DNA from: Paenibacillus sp. TCA20
Lineage (GTDB): Bacteria > Bacillota > Bacilli > Paenibacillales > Paenibacillaceae
Direction of reading: 5' to 3'
Length of the DNA stretch: 64,000 bases
NCBI RefSeq assembly: GCF_000732325.1
Contig: NZ_BBIW01000002.1
Coordinates: 434,007-498,006 of the forward strand
This document shows positions 53,569-63,019 of this stretch, in pieces. Numbering within the stretch: position 1 is the stretch's first letter; the number at the start of each line of letters is the position of its first letter. Position numbers and translations under genes: made by a program. The notes beneath the pieces are model-generated. The model saw only the letters and a list, made by a program, of their open reading frames with translations, was not told where the DNA came from and ran no database searches.

Positions 53569-53597
53569 ATTATAGTGGACAATACGCCCAAATACAA
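53569..53597 (-). promoter_or_regulatory. Sigma-A promoter of the MFS gene
   Basis: Minus-strand TTGTAT and perfect TATAAT are spaced by 17 bases, about 110 bases before the MFS start and 75 bases before the divergent regulator. Confidence 0.68.
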
Positions 53598-53670
53598 GCG
53601 ATAATGAAATGAACGCTTACTTTTCGTAAAAGATAAGCTGATACCTGTGATAGGAGGTCTGTTTATACAG

Positions 53671-54588
53671 ATGAGTTATCAGGTGAAAGTTGACGTTTCT
53701 CCCATTTATGAGCTGCTGAACAGCTTTATGGTTTATGTAACAAGAAGATGGGTTCGCAGTCTTGATCTCGGTCCAGAATGGATTGAGAACATAGACAGCA
53801 CATTAAGCTTGGATGTACGGGAATCCATTAGAGCTGCTGCTGCTTGGCCTTTCAGCGATTATGATGTGCTGTTTGCATGGACGGCACTGCGGGAGCAGAC
53901 GAGCGAGGTACAGCCATTCCTTGAAGAAATGGCGGGCAGGCCTATTGAGGAGCTCTTTCAAATGGTCCGTCCCTTGCTTCCAGATCTGACGGTTGAGCAG
54001 GCTTCCCGAATACGGGATCATTACATCCCTCTGCTTCAGCTATGGGACAAGCATTATTATCAATCGCTTCTTCCCGAATACCGAAAGCTTATAGAGGAAG
54101 ACAGCTCCGAGAAAGAACTGCTATTGACGAAGATGAGTCCTGACCGACTGGTGGACTATGCAACAGCAGGCCTTATCGTAGAAGACATTCCGGGGTTAAA
54201 AAAAATTATATTGTTTCCAACCGTTCATAACAGACCGATTAATATGTATTGCTTCTACGAAGGTATGCTATTAATTCAGTATCCGGTTGATGTGCCTGAA
54301 GAGCGTGATGATGAACCGCCTGTCAGCCTGCTGAGACTAACCGAAGCCATTTCTGATCCTGAGAGATTACGCTTGCTTCGTTATATATCTAATCAGCCTA
54401 AATCCATTAAACAGATGTCCAGTGAGCTCAGTCAGTCCGAAGAATTTCTTCGTCCCCATCTTATGGCTCTGCGTGTATCCGGCTTGCTGCAAACCCACTT
54501 AGGTGAGGATCAAAGTGAAAAATATAGCCTGAGAACGGATGGACTATCGGAGCTTAACATGTATCTGGAAGCTTACATTCAAATATGA
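53671..54588 (+). CDS. ArsR-like winged-helix transcriptional regulator
   Basis: A 305-residue regulator. The C-terminal third (about 215-300) has LTEAISDPERLRLLRYISNQPKSIKQMSSELSQSEEFLRPHLMALRVSGLL, split across variable residues, the helix-turn-helix layout of ArsR/DUF5937-type proteins. The N-terminal 200 residues are an unrecognised helical domain that may bind a ligand. ATG 53671 is used because AGGAGG lies inside the longer frame. It overlaps the HAD gene region and diverges from the MFS gene. Confidence 0.82.
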   Translation: MSYQVKVDVSPIYELLNSFMVYVTRRWVRSLDLGPEWIENIDSTLSLDVRESIRAAAAWPFSDYDVLFAWTALREQTSEVQPFLEEMAGRPIEELFQMVRPLLPDLTVEQASRIRDHYIPLLQLWDKHYYQSLLPEYRKLIEEDSSEKELLLTKMSPDRLVDYATAGLIVEDIPGLKKIILFPTVHNRPINMYCFYEGMLLIQYPVDVPEERDDEPPVSLLRLTEAISDPERLRLLRYISNQPKSIKQMSSELSQSEEFLRPHLMALRVSGLLQTHLGEDQSEKYSLRTDGLSELNMYLEAYIQI

Positions 54589-54617
54589 CAACGTTAGAAC
54601 AGCAAGGAGTGAAAATA

Positions 54618-55370
54618 ATGAAATCCTACGTACCGCAGCAGATTATATTTGATCTTGACGATACACTCATACACTGCAACAAATACTTCAATTTAACGCT
54701 CGGTGCGTTTTACGAACTCATGCAGGAATGGTTTTGCGATTACAACATTACAATTGATGAAGTGAGATCGAAGCAAATTGAGATCGATGTGTCCGGGGTT
54801 AACATTTTCGGCTTTGCCTCCCAGCACTTCCCGCAATCCCTGATTGATACATACGTATTTTTCTCCAAAAAAGTTCACAGAGCCATCGACCAGGATGAAC
54901 AGGCCCAGCTCCAAAAGCTAGGTATGAGCGTATACGAGCAGGAGGTCGAAGCTTATCCTGGCATGGTAGAAACGCTGGAGCTGCTTCGTGACCAGGGTCA
55001 TACGCTCCATCTGTATACAGGTGGAGAGCATATGATCCAGCAGCGCAAAATCGACCAAATGAAGCTTGGCGAGTACTTTGATGATCGAATCTATATTACG
55101 AAGCACAAAAATATTGAAGCACTCGAAGCCATCATTTCGAAGGGGAATTTTGACCGCTCCGTCACCTGGATGATTGGCAACTCGCTGCGTACGGATATTG
55201 AGCCCGCGATTTCTGCAGGAATTCACGCAATCTACATCGAGCAGGACGTGGAATGGCAATATAACGTAATTCAGCTGAACAAGCCGGACAATTATTCCTT
55301 ATACACGATCAAGAAGCTGGTCGATGTTCCTGATGTAATCCAAGGATACTTATCAGGTCTACAAAATTAG
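54618..55370 (+). CDS. HAD-family hydrolase
   Basis: A 250-residue haloacid dehalogenase-type phosphatase. Motif I FDLDDTLIH holds nucleophile Asp12 and acid Asp14; motif II is LYTGGE; the Lys of motif III lies in ITKHKN; motif IV is WMIGNSLRTDIEPA. The start is ATG 54618 with AAGGAG upstream; an ATG at 54585 overlapping the regulator stop also exists. It forms a unit with the regulator. Substrate unknown. Confidence 0.9.
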   Translation: MKSYVPQQIIFDLDDTLIHCNKYFNLTLGAFYELMQEWFCDYNITIDEVRSKQIEIDVSGVNIFGFASQHFPQSLIDTYVFFSKKVHRAIDQDEQAQLQKLGMSVYEQEVEAYPGMVETLELLRDQGHTLHLYTGGEHMIQQRKIDQMKLGEYFDDRIYITKHKNIEALEAIISKGNFDRSVTWMIGNSLRTDIEPAISAGIHAIYIEQDVEWQYNVIQLNKPDNYSLYTIKKLVDVPDVIQGYLSGLQN

Positions 55371-55381
55371 GTGTAATTTAC

Positions 55382-55438
55382 AAAAGAACTGTCCACTCCC
55401 CTTAAGTTCGCTTTCTTGGGGTGTGAGACAGTTCTTTT
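55382..55438 (+). terminator. Terminator after the HAD gene
   Basis: AAAAGAACTGTC (55382-55393) pairs with GACAGTTCTTTT (55427-55438), and the stem continues with CACTCCCC/GGGGTGTG with one mismatch. Usable by the convergent topB too. Confidence 0.92.
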
Positions 55439-55479
55439 TATGTGGGTTATATGCTCGTTTGAGTCGGGATCAACTGCAA

Positions 55480-57825
55480 CTACTCACGCTCTAGTGTCAG
55501 CTTCCCTGTTGCTTCATCGGCCAGGACAATTCTCGCTTTATTGACAGCTCCTGTACTTGTCTTAAATGACAACAGCTGTGTCTTGCCTTTGGACAGCAAC
55601 GACTCAAGCATCTTCTCGGAGATTTGTTTGCCCGCAAAATCCTTCCATATGACAAATCCGCAGCCTTGCTTGAAATGACTGCAGCCATATCCTTTACGGC
55701 CTTCAATGATTGTCCCGCCGCAGCCCGGACGCGGGCAGCTGCCGAGTGCGGTACGCCTACTAGAAGTCTTGGCAGACCCCGATGTACGGGTTGACGCAGC
55801 AAGGGAACCTGTGGCAGATGATGCTGTCGATACTCGGGAAGCTGAACTTCCTTTAGATATAGAGGAAGTATTCGACGCAGACGATTTACTCGAACCAGCT
55901 GATGCTGACACTCTTGTCCCTCGCTTGGTGCCCTTAGCGCTGCGGCCTCCTCTGCCTCTCTTATTCATATCCTCATCTCCAAAAGCATCCTTCGCTGCAG
56001 GCTGCTGTACACGGACCTTCTCAATGATGGAGATCGTGAACCGTTTAACATTGTCCATGAACTTGTCCTGTGCAGCTTCACCCTTGGATATTTGATTCAG
56101 CCTGCGCTCCCATTGTCCTGTCATTTCCGGAGAAGCGAGCAGATCGACTCCCGCACTACGAATTAACTCTATAGCGGTGCGGCCTTTTTGTGTTATCGTC
56201 ATCTTCTTGCCCGTCAGCTGGATGTAACCAACCTGCTTAAGCCGTTCAATAGTCGCTGCTCTTGTCGCTGGAGTTCCAAGGCCTGCGTCCTTCATCGCAT
56301 CTCTAAGCTCATCATTCTCAATCTGCTTTCCTGCACTTTCCATCGCTTTCAACAGAGTTCCTTCCGTGTAGCTCTTCGGCGGCTGAGTCTGCTTCTCTTT
56401 CATTTCGCTCTTCTTGCATGAGACCGGCTGCTCGCTGTTCAGATGGAAAGGCTCAGACGTATGCTCCTCCTGCTCCTCATCATCCCCGTCTTTCTTGCTT
56501 CGGCGCTTCTTGGCAGCGGAATCCTCTGGTGGCAGAACAACCTTCCAGCCTAAGGACAGCAGCTCCTTCACATTTGTTTTGAAGGTCTCTTTTTCCACTT
56601 CCGTAAAAACAGTATGCTGCTTGTACTCCGCCGGCGGATAGAAATGAGATAGAAAACGGCGCACGATCAGATCATAGATCTGATTCTCGTCTTTACTTAA
56701 AGAGCCCGCTTTCTTGAGTGTGGGCAAGATGGCGTGATGATCCTCGACGCGCTGTGGATTGCAGACACTTCGATTACCTTTGTGCACAAATGAAGGATTC
56801 GCCCCTTCCGCCAGCTCGGCGTAAGGTCCATTTTTCAGCAGCTGTAGAGTCTTCTGCATGCCATCAATATTTTGCTCGGTCACATAATTCGAATTCGTCC
56901 GCGGGTAAGAAATAACCTTGTGCTTCTCATACAGTGCCTGAGCAATATCCAATGTTTTTTTGGCAGGAAAACCAAACTTGGCGTTGGCCTCTCGCTGCAA
57001 TAGCGTCAGGTCATACAGCTTAAACGGGTATTCCTTCGTATTCTTCACATCGTATTTGGCGATGCGTCCCTGCTTGCCTTTGACCTTGTCCGCTATATTC
57101 TGGGCGACATCACTGGACGTCAGCCGATCGCCTTGCCACACACCTCGATACTCCGTCTTCTCCTGCTTGAAGGTGGCTGCGACTTCATAGTAGGTCAGAG
57201 AATCAAAGGCTTCAATTTCCTTCTCCCGGTCATAAATAAGGGCAAGGACAGGCGTTTGTACTCTGCCGACAGACAGAAGGGCATTATGTCTAGTGGTAAA
57301 GGCTCTCGATGCATTCATTCCAATCAGCCAATCTGCCTCGCTCCGTGCTCTTGCCGCTTCCGTCAAATGATAGAAATCCGACGCGTCATGCAGCTGGTCG
57401 AAGCCGCGTTTAATGCTCTCAGCTGTCAAATCCGAAATCCACAGCCGCTTAACAGGCTGGCTCAGCTTAAGCTGCTGCTGGATGAGGTCGAATATATACT
57501 GACCCTCACGCCCTGCATCACACGCATTGATGATCAGATTCGCCTTTCGCGCGAGCTCCCCAATGGTTTTGAGCTGATCCTTCGTCTTCGGATTCGGTAC
57601 AATCTTGAATCGATCGGGTATGATGGGCAGATCATCAATACTCCATCTCTTGTACTTGGAGTCATATGCCTCCGGCTGAGCCAGTCCCAGCAAATGGCCA
57701 ATCGCCCAAGTAATGATGTACCTTTCTCCCTCCAGATACGTTCGGTTGTTTTTGGCACGCGGTTCCACCACGGCTGCTATCGTTCGTCCCATGTCGGGCT
57801 TTTCCGCGATAATGAGCGTCTTCAT
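55480..57825 (-). CDS. topB: DNA topoisomerase III
   Basis: A type IA topoisomerase that decatenates DNA and resolves recombination intermediates. The TOPRIM domain (1-135) has IIAEKPDMGR and NACDAGREGQ; the active-site Tyr is in VISYPRTNSNYV (near residue 310). The 781 residues exceed the usual 720-730. An acidic/basic insert lies at about 445-490 (KKRRSKKDGDDEEQEEH), and a Ser/Thr/Ala-rich low-complexity linker at about 640-700. After it comes a zinc-ribbon-like CPRPGCGG...CSHFKQGC and a Toprim-C-type tail. Start ATG 57825 follows GGGAGGA. Confidence 0.95.
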   Translation of the reverse strand: MKTLIIAEKPDMGRTIAAVVEPRAKNNRTYLEGERYIITWAIGHLLGLAQPEAYDSKYKRWSIDDLPIIPDRFKIVPNPKTKDQLKTIGELARKANLIINACDAGREGQYIFDLIQQQLKLSQPVKRLWISDLTAESIKRGFDQLHDASDFYHLTEAARARSEADWLIGMNASRAFTTRHNALLSVGRVQTPVLALIYDREKEIEAFDSLTYYEVAATFKQEKTEYRGVWQGDRLTSSDVAQNIADKVKGKQGRIAKYDVKNTKEYPFKLYDLTLLQREANAKFGFPAKKTLDIAQALYEKHKVISYPRTNSNYVTEQNIDGMQKTLQLLKNGPYAELAEGANPSFVHKGNRSVCNPQRVEDHHAILPTLKKAGSLSKDENQIYDLIVRRFLSHFYPPAEYKQHTVFTEVEKETFKTNVKELLSLGWKVVLPPEDSAAKKRRSKKDGDDEEQEEHTSEPFHLNSEQPVSCKKSEMKEKQTQPPKSYTEGTLLKAMESAGKQIENDELRDAMKDAGLGTPATRAATIERLKQVGYIQLTGKKMTITQKGRTAIELIRSAGVDLLASPEMTGQWERRLNQISKGEAAQDKFMDNVKRFTISIIEKVRVQQPAAKDAFGDEDMNKRGRGGRSAKGTKRGTRVSASAGSSKSSASNTSSISKGSSASRVSTASSATGSLAASTRTSGSAKTSSRRTALGSCPRPGCGGTIIEGRKGYGCSHFKQGCGFVIWKDFAGKQISEKMLESLLSKGKTQLLSFKTSTGAVNKARIVLADEATGKLTLERE

Positions 57826-57861
57826 CCGTCCGTTCCTCCCTATTTTAGCCCTGTACGAGCC

Positions 57862-57899
57862 AAAAAGGAGCTTCCCTCATATTTTGACGGAAGCTCCTT
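57862..57899 (-). terminator. Terminator-like hairpin in the topB leader
   Basis: A perfect 11-base stem (57865-57875 with 57889-57899) and TTTTT on the minus strand, 37 bases before the topB start codon. Any topB transcript must pass it, so it is either an attenuator or a backup terminator of gltD transcripts. Confidence 0.75.
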
Positions 57900-58005
57900 G
57901 CTTCTAAGTACCCTCATTATAGCAGAAAACTTGATGTTTCGTAAGTTTCAAGCATTTTTGCTGTATCGCGCCGTTCCGTGAACGAATGGGTCTGCTGGAC
58001 GCCAA

Positions 58006-58059
58006 TTGCCCGCTGATTTTTATAATTCAATATACAATAGGTATAAAATCAGCGGGCAA
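58006..58059. repeat. Large inverted repeat upstream of topB
   Basis: Arms 58006-58024 and 58042-58059 pair over 18 bases with a single bulged T. There is no T run on either strand, so it is not a standard terminator. It lies between the gltD terminator and the topB leader hairpin. Confidence 0.8.
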
Positions 58060-58157
58060 AAGCGCACGCTTCGCTCCCTCAGCCCCATTTCGTTCCCTCC
58101 ACTATACATACAGCTGAACTACTTTCAAAAAACGAGAACATCAAGTTAAAGGAAGGA

Positions 58158-58198
58158 AGCAAAAGCCCCTATGAACTTAGGAAAGTTTCATAGGGGCT
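58158..58198 (-). terminator. Terminator of gltD
   Basis: AGCCCCTATGAA (58164-58175) pairs with TTCATAGGGGCT (58187-58198), followed by TTTT on the minus strand, about 50 bases past the gltD stop. Confidence 0.9.
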
Positions 58199-58246
58199 GA
58201 TATGATATTGAAGATAATACCGGTAGCACGGGTACGAAATTATAAA

Positions 58247-59734
58247 TTATACAAGAACGGTAGAGCCCATCAGGTACTTATCCACCTCACGAGCGGCTTC
58301 GCGTCCCTCGTTAATTGCCCATACGACAAGACTTTGTCCACGTCTCATATCACCTGCTGCAAATACTTTATCGACATTCGTCGTATATTTGCCATAGCGG
58401 GCTTTGACGTTCGAACGCCGAGTTGTTTCAAGTCCAAGCTGCTGCGGAATCGTTTGTTCCGGTCCATCAAAACCGATGGCAATAAAAGCGAGATCGGCTT
58501 CAAAGACACGCTCTGTGCCTTCAATCGGCTGGTAGATTTTGCGTCCTGTTTCATCAACGATACGCTGAATTTGTACCGTATGCAGTTCCTTCAGGTTGCC
58601 CTTCTCGTCACCAACAAATTTGGTCGTCATGATAGAGAACTCACGCGGATCGTTGCCAAACACGGCTTTTGCTTCTTCTTGTGCATAATCAAGGGTGTAC
58701 ACGTTAGGGAATTGCGGCCATGGATTCGTAATCGGATCACGTTCAAGCGGTGCCTTATCATGTGTACCGAACTGTGTTACGCTTTTGGCGCCATGACGCA
58801 GTGAAGTGGCAACGCAGTCAGATCCCGTGTCCCCGCCGCCAATGACGATGACCTTCTTGCCTTCCGCAGAAATATAGTTTCCGTCGGCAAGATTGGAATC
58901 CAGGTAGCTCTTGATCGTTCCATTGAGGAAGTCCATTGCATAATGTACTCCGTTAAGCTCGCTACCTTCAATATTAAACTCACGCGGCTTCGTCGCTCCT
59001 CCGCACAATACAACGGCATCATACTGCTCCGTCAGCTCCTGGGAAGAGATGTCCTTACCAATCTCCGTATTCGTAATGAACGTAATACCTTCTTGTTTTA
59101 ACAGATTCACACGGCGTTCTACGACACCTTTGTCCAGTTTCATGCTAGGAATACCATAAGTCAGCAGTCCACCCACACGATCGGCACGCTCATAGACGGT
59201 CACGAAATGTCCGGCTTTGTTCAGCTGCGCAGCTGCTGCAAGTCCGGCAGGACCTGATCCAACGACCGCTACACGTTTGCCCGTCCGTTTTTCAGGCGGA
59301 TTAGGAACGACCCAGCCTTCCTCAAATCCTTTTTCAATAATAGCTTCCTCTATCGTCTTGATCGTTACAGGCTGACCAATCAAGCCCACGGTACAAGAAC
59401 CTTCGCAAGGGGCAGGGCACACACGACCCGTAAACTCAGGGAAATTGTTCGTCTTATGCAAACGGTCAAGCGCTTCCTTCCAGAGACCACGGTAAACAAG
59501 ATTGTTCCATTCGGGGATCAGGTTATGCACCGGGCAGCCTGAAGTTCCCCCGATCATATCGATTCCGGTGTGACAGTAAGGTGTTCCGCAATCCATGCAT
59601 CGTGCACCTTGAGTACGGAGTTCTTCTTCTGACATGTGCTTGTGGAATTCCTCCCAGTCCTTGATCCGCTCTTCGGGAGGTCTGTCAGCCGGCAGCTGTC
59701 TTTTATACTCCATAAATCCTGTAGGTGTAGACAT
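58247..59734 (-). CDS. gltD: Glutamate synthase small (beta) subunit, NADPH-type
   Basis: The flavoprotein subunit that passes electrons from NADPH to the large subunit of glutamate synthase. The N-terminal iron-sulfur domain has [10 protein letters not shown] and CPAPCEGSC; two dinucleotide folds follow ([12 protein letters not shown] near 150 and [11 protein letters not shown] near 285), then [18 protein letters not shown] 59734 gives 495 residues, normal length. The large subunit gene gltA is not next to it in this window, so it is either elsewhere or this protein serves another partner. Confidence 0.93.
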   Translation of the reverse strand: MSTPTGFMEYKRQLPADRPPEERIKDWEEFHKHMSEEELRTQGARCMDCGTPYCHTGIDMIGGTSGCPVHNLIPEWNNLVYRGLWKEALDRLHKTNNFPEFTGRVCPAPCEGSCTVGLIGQPVTIKTIEEAIIEKGFEEGWVVPNPPEKRTGKRVAVVGSGPAGLAAAAQLNKAGHFVTVYERADRVGGLLTYGIPSMKLDKGVVERRVNLLKQEGITFITNTEIGKDISSQELTEQYDAVVLCGGATKPREFNIEGSELNGVHYAMDFLNGTIKSYLDSNLADGNYISAEGKKVIVIGGGDTGSDCVATSLRHGAKSVTQFGTHDKAPLERDPITNPWPQFPNVYTLDYAQEEAKAVFGNDPREFSIMTTKFVGDEKGNLKELHTVQIQRIVDETGRKIYQPIEGTERVFEADLAFIAIGFDGPEQTIPQQLGLETTRRSNVKARYGKYTTNVDKVFAAGDMRRGQSLVVWAINEGREAAREVDKYLMGSTVLV

Positions 59735-60111
59735 GTTACAATTTCCCCCATCCATTCTCATCTGCATCAACGATACGGGCTATCCTATAAAATCCGAACA
59801 ATAGCGATATAGTTGACAGTTCGTGTAGAGTTTTTGACTATTGTATCACAAAAAAGCACAATTTGTACTTATCCGAATCACGAATTTTAAATCTTGATGT
59901 ACAAGCGGCTTATATCCACATCATAGTACAACATTCAGAAACTCACCTAAATCTATATTTCAACTATAGTAGCACCCGCAAATCCTGATGTTAAATGGAC
60001 TATGCGCACAATAATTTGTATTATTCATCACAAATCGCGTCAACTTATGATCGATTTTATTTATCAGGGTTTTCATAAAAAGTGTTTGTACAAACATGTC
60101 ACTTAAAGTGT
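59735..60111. other. AT-rich intergenic region upstream of gltD
   Basis: About 375 bases with no convincing frame. It must hold the gltD promoter and the dfrA terminator: near 60077-60127 an AAAAAGTGT/ACACTTTTT pairing is possible. I looked for a TnrA-type TGTNA-N7-TNACA site and found no good match. Confidence 0.5.
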
Positions 60112-60597
60112 TTACACTTTTTTTCTGTAAAATTGGAACGTGAACTCATATGGATTTTTCTCATCTTTTTCACCGTGAATCTCCTCTGTCAAATCCCACT
60201 CATCCCAATTAATATCGGATATGTAGGTGTCCCCATCCATTGTTTCATGGATCCGGGTGACGATGAGTCGATCCGCATAGGGAAGAAATTCCTCATATAC
60301 CTTGGCACCGCCAATGACGAACAATTCCTCTTCTTTTGCGAGCTCAACACCCTCAATAACCGAATGAATCACCTCTGCACCTGGCAGCTCTAGCTCTTGT
60401 CGAGTAAGCACGATATTTCTGCGATTAGGCAGTGCTCTGCCCCTGAGGGAATCCCAGGTTTTACGGCCCATGATGATGGGGTGCCCAGTCGTCTGGGATT
60501 TGAAGAAATCCATATCTTTCGGAAGCCGCCAAGGCATGCCATTGTCCTTGCCAATTACACCATTCGCGCTCATGGCCCATATCATCGTAATCCCCAT
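60112..60597 (-). CDS. dfrA: Dihydrofolate reductase
   Basis: Reduces dihydrofolate to tetrahydrofolate with NADPH. At 161 residues it is normal length. IWAMSANGVIGKDNGMPWRLP opens the fold (variable at single positions), Asp28 is the active-site acid, IIMGRKTWDSL and FVIGGAKVYEEFLP bind NADPH. GGAGG precedes the ATG. It lies 19 bases after thyA, forming the common thyA-dfrA pair: it regenerates the folate oxidised by ThyA. Confidence 0.96.
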   Translation of the reverse strand: MGITMIWAMSANGVIGKDNGMPWRLPKDMDFFKSQTTGHPIIMGRKTWDSLRGRALPNRRNIVLTRQELELPGAEVIHSVIEGVELAKEEELFVIGGAKVYEEFLPYADRLIVTRIHETMDGDTYISDINWDEWDLTEEIHGEKDEKNPYEFTFQFYRKKV

Positions 60598-60616
60598 GGT
60601 ACACCTCCTATTTTAA

Positions 60617-61411
60617 TCACACAGACACCTGCGCCTTAATCGCCGGATGATGCTCATAATTCTCAAACTCAAAATCTTCATATTTATAATCGAAAATAGA
60701 ATCGGGCTTGCGTTTAATAACCAGCTTCGGCAATGGGTACGGCTCACGTGCCAGCTGAGTGTTCACTTGCTCCAAATGGTTCAAATAGATATGAACATCT
60801 CCACCTGACCATACGAAGTCGCCAACTTCAAGATCACATTGCTGTGCGACCATATGTGTTAGAAGTGCATAGCTTGCAATATTAAACGGCAGTCCCAGGA
60901 AGGTATCCACCGAGCGCATCGTTAACATGCAGGACAGCTTGCCCCCGGCTACATAGAATTGGAACACAAAATGGCACGGTGGCAGCTTCATGTGCTCAAT
61001 CTCGGCTACGTTCCAGGCACTGACGATATGTCTTCTCGAATCCGGATTATTTTTAATTGAATCAATGACATTCGCAATCTGGTCAATAAACTGTCCATCT
61101 GGAGTCTCCCAGGCTCTCCATTGTGAACCATATACAGGTCCCAAATCTCCATTCTCATCGGCCCATTCATCCCAGATACGGACCCCATTTTCTTTAAGAT
61201 AACGGATATTCGTATCGCCGCTTATAAACCATAGCAGCTCATGTATGACGGATTTAAGATGAATACGCTTGGTTGTAACAAGCGGAAATCCCTTCGACAG
61301 GTCAAACCGAAGTTGACGTCCAAATACAGAGATTGTACCTGTTCCGGTGCGATCTTCCTTTTTGACTCCATGCTCTAAAATATCTCTAAGCAGCTCTTGA
61401 TAGTCTTTCAC
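60617..61411 (-). CDS. thyA: Thymidylate synthase
   Basis: Makes dTMP from dUMP with methylenetetrahydrofolate. The GTG at 61411 gives exactly 264 residues and places the nucleophile at Cys146 ([12 protein letters not shown]), as in Escherichia coli; the longer frame to 61447 adds 12 residues. [11 protein letters not shown], the [10 protein letters not shown] phosphate site, and [18 protein letters not shown] are present. Co-transcribed with dfrA. Confidence 0.96.
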   Translation of the reverse strand: MKDYQELLRDILEHGVKKEDRTGTGTISVFGRQLRFDLSKGFPLVTTKRIHLKSVIHELLWFISGDTNIRYLKENGVRIWDEWADENGDLGPVYGSQWRAWETPDGQFIDQIANVIDSIKNNPDSRRHIVSAWNVAEIEHMKLPPCHFVFQFYVAGGKLSCMLTMRSVDTFLGLPFNIASYALLTHMVAQQCDLEVGDFVWSGGDVHIYLNHLEQVNTQLAREPYPLPKLVIKRKPDSIFDYKYEDFEFENYEHHPAIKAQVSV

Positions 61412-61472
61412 AGCAATCCTTGCCCCTTTCTTAAGTAACCATTCCATAAAGGTATTATGAATGGGATTGACT

Positions 61473-61481
61473 ATTATAACA
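61473..61481 (-). promoter_or_regulatory. Extended -10 promoter of thyA-dfrA
   Basis: Minus-strand TGT-TATAAT, about 60 bases before the thyA GTG. No clear -35. Confidence 0.5.
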
Positions 61482-61512
61482 GTTTACCATGTGAAACCAG
61501 GTCAGTCAGCAG

Positions 61513-61554
61513 AAAAAAAGAGGCAAAGAGAACGAGTTACCGCTCTCTTGCCTC
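61513..61554 (-). terminator. Terminator of the pyruvate dehydrogenase operon
   Basis: GAGGCAAGAGAG pairs, with one bulge, with CTCTTTGCCTC and is followed by seven T on the minus strand, 45 bases past the lpdA stop. Confidence 0.9.
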
Positions 61555-61599
61555 CAAATCAATGCATGCTGTTTAATGATTGAAACTCAATGTAACTAA

Positions 61600-63015
61600 T
61601 TAACGTACCATTGTGTGGATTGGATGACCCAGTACCACTTCAGATGCTTCCATAACGATTTCACCGAGTGTTGGATGCGCGTGGATCGTCAAGGAAATAT
61701 CCTCAAGCGTAGCACCCATCTCAATAGCAAGACCGATTTCAGCAATCAGGTTCGAAGCTTCCAGACCAACGATTTGTCCGCCCAGTACAAGACCTGTTTC
61801 TTCGTCAGCAACCAGCTTCACGAAGCCTTCAGGATGTCCAAGGGAAACGGCACGACCGTTACCTGCATAAGAGAATTTACCGGATTTAACTTTGTATCCT
61901 TTCTCTTTTGCTTCTTTTTCCGTGTAACCCACGCTGGAGCACTCAGGATCAGTGAACACAACAGCTGGCATTACTTTATAATCAACAACAGACGGCATTC
62001 CTGCGATAACTTCTGCTGCTACTTTACCTTCGTAAGAAGCTTTGTGTGCAAGTGCAAGACCTGCAACGATGTCGCCGATTGCGAAGATGTGCTTATGGTT
62101 CGTACGACCTTGGTTGTCAACTTTAACGAAACCGCGCTCGTCTGTTTCAACACCGATCAGATCCAGACCAAGCTCACCATCTGTATTAGGACGACGTCCT
62201 ACAGTTACGAGCAGGTAGTCAGCTGTAACTTCTTTGCTTTCGCCGTTTACGCTGTACTTAACAGTAACATCTTTATCCGTTTGCTCAGCGCTTTCTGCTT
62301 TTGCATTCGTTACGATTTCGATGCCCGTTTTCTTCATGTTCTTCGCAACAAGCGTAGTCATGTCTTTGTCAAATCCAGGAAGCACTGTATCCATACCTTC
62401 GATAATGGTTACTTTCGTTCCGAATTTGGAGTACATTTGACCAAGCTCAGCACCAATGTAGCCGCCGCCGATAACGATCATGCTTCCAGGTACTTCTTGC
62501 AGGTTCAGAGCTTCTGTTGAGGACAGAATGCGTCCGCCAAACGGGAATGGCTTCAGTTCGATTGGACGGGAACCTGTTGCGATAATTGCATTTTTGAAAC
62601 GGTAACGCGGAGATTCATGATCGTTGAATACACGCGCTTCGTTTTCGTTAATGAACATGCACTCGCCGTTGAATATTTCAACTTTGTTGCCTTTAAGAAG
62701 GGAGCTTACGCCGCCAGTCATCTTTTTAACAACGCCGTTTTTGAATTCTTGCGTTTTTGTAAAGTCAACTTTGACATTCTCAGCAGTTACACCGAATTGA
62801 TCTGCATGTTTTGCATTTTCAAATGCATGTGCTGCAGAGATCAAAGCTTTAGAAGGAATACAACCGCGGTTCAGACACACACCGCCAAGCTCGGATTTGT
62901 CAACGATAAGCACTTTTTGTCCAAGCTGTGCCGCACGAATTGCAGCAACATAACCACCAGGGCCAGCACCAATGACTAGAGTATCAATATCGAGAGAAGC
63001 GTCTCCTACTACCAT
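61600..63015 (-). CDS. lpdA: Dihydrolipoyl dehydrogenase (E3)
   Basis: The FAD enzyme that reoxidises dihydrolipoyl groups on the E2 of pyruvate dehydrogenase, reducing NAD+. The 471 residues include the FAD loop VIGAGPGGY (14-22), the redox disulfide Cys47/Cys52 in GGVCLNRGC, the NAD loop [20 protein letters not shown], and the catalytic His in IHAHPTLGE. It starts 4 bases after pdhC and closes the operon (pdhD of B. subtilis). Confidence 0.96.
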   Translation of the reverse strand: MVVGDASLDIDTLVIGAGPGGYVAAIRAAQLGQKVLIVDKSELGGVCLNRGCIPSKALISAAHAFENAKHADQFGVTAENVKVDFTKTQEFKNGVVKKMTGGVSSLLKGNKVEIFNGECMFINENEARVFNDHESPRYRFKNAIIATGSRPIELKPFPFGGRILSSTEALNLQEVPGSMIVIGGGYIGAELGQMYSKFGTKVTIIEGMDTVLPGFDKDMTTLVAKNMKKTGIEIVTNAKAESAEQTDKDVTVKYSVNGESKEVTADYLLVTVGRRPNTDGELGLDLIGVETDERGFVKVDNQGRTNHKHIFAIGDIVAGLALAHKASYEGKVAAEVIAGMPSVVDYKVMPAVVFTDPECSSVGYTEKEAKEKGYKVKSGKFSYAGNGRAVSLGHPEGFVKLVADEETGLVLGGQIVGLEASNLIAEIGLAIEMGATLEDISLTIHAHPTLGEIVMEASEVVLGHPIHTMVR

Positions 63016-63019
63016 GTTT

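Noticed and set aside
57133-57981. Plus-strand frame of 282 codons antisense to topB
   Set aside because: It is a shadow of topB; composition and lack of a ribosome binding site do not support a gene.
61615-62520. Plus-strand frame of 301 codons antisense to lpdA
   Set aside because: A Phe/Cys-rich shadow of lpdA with no recognisable domain.
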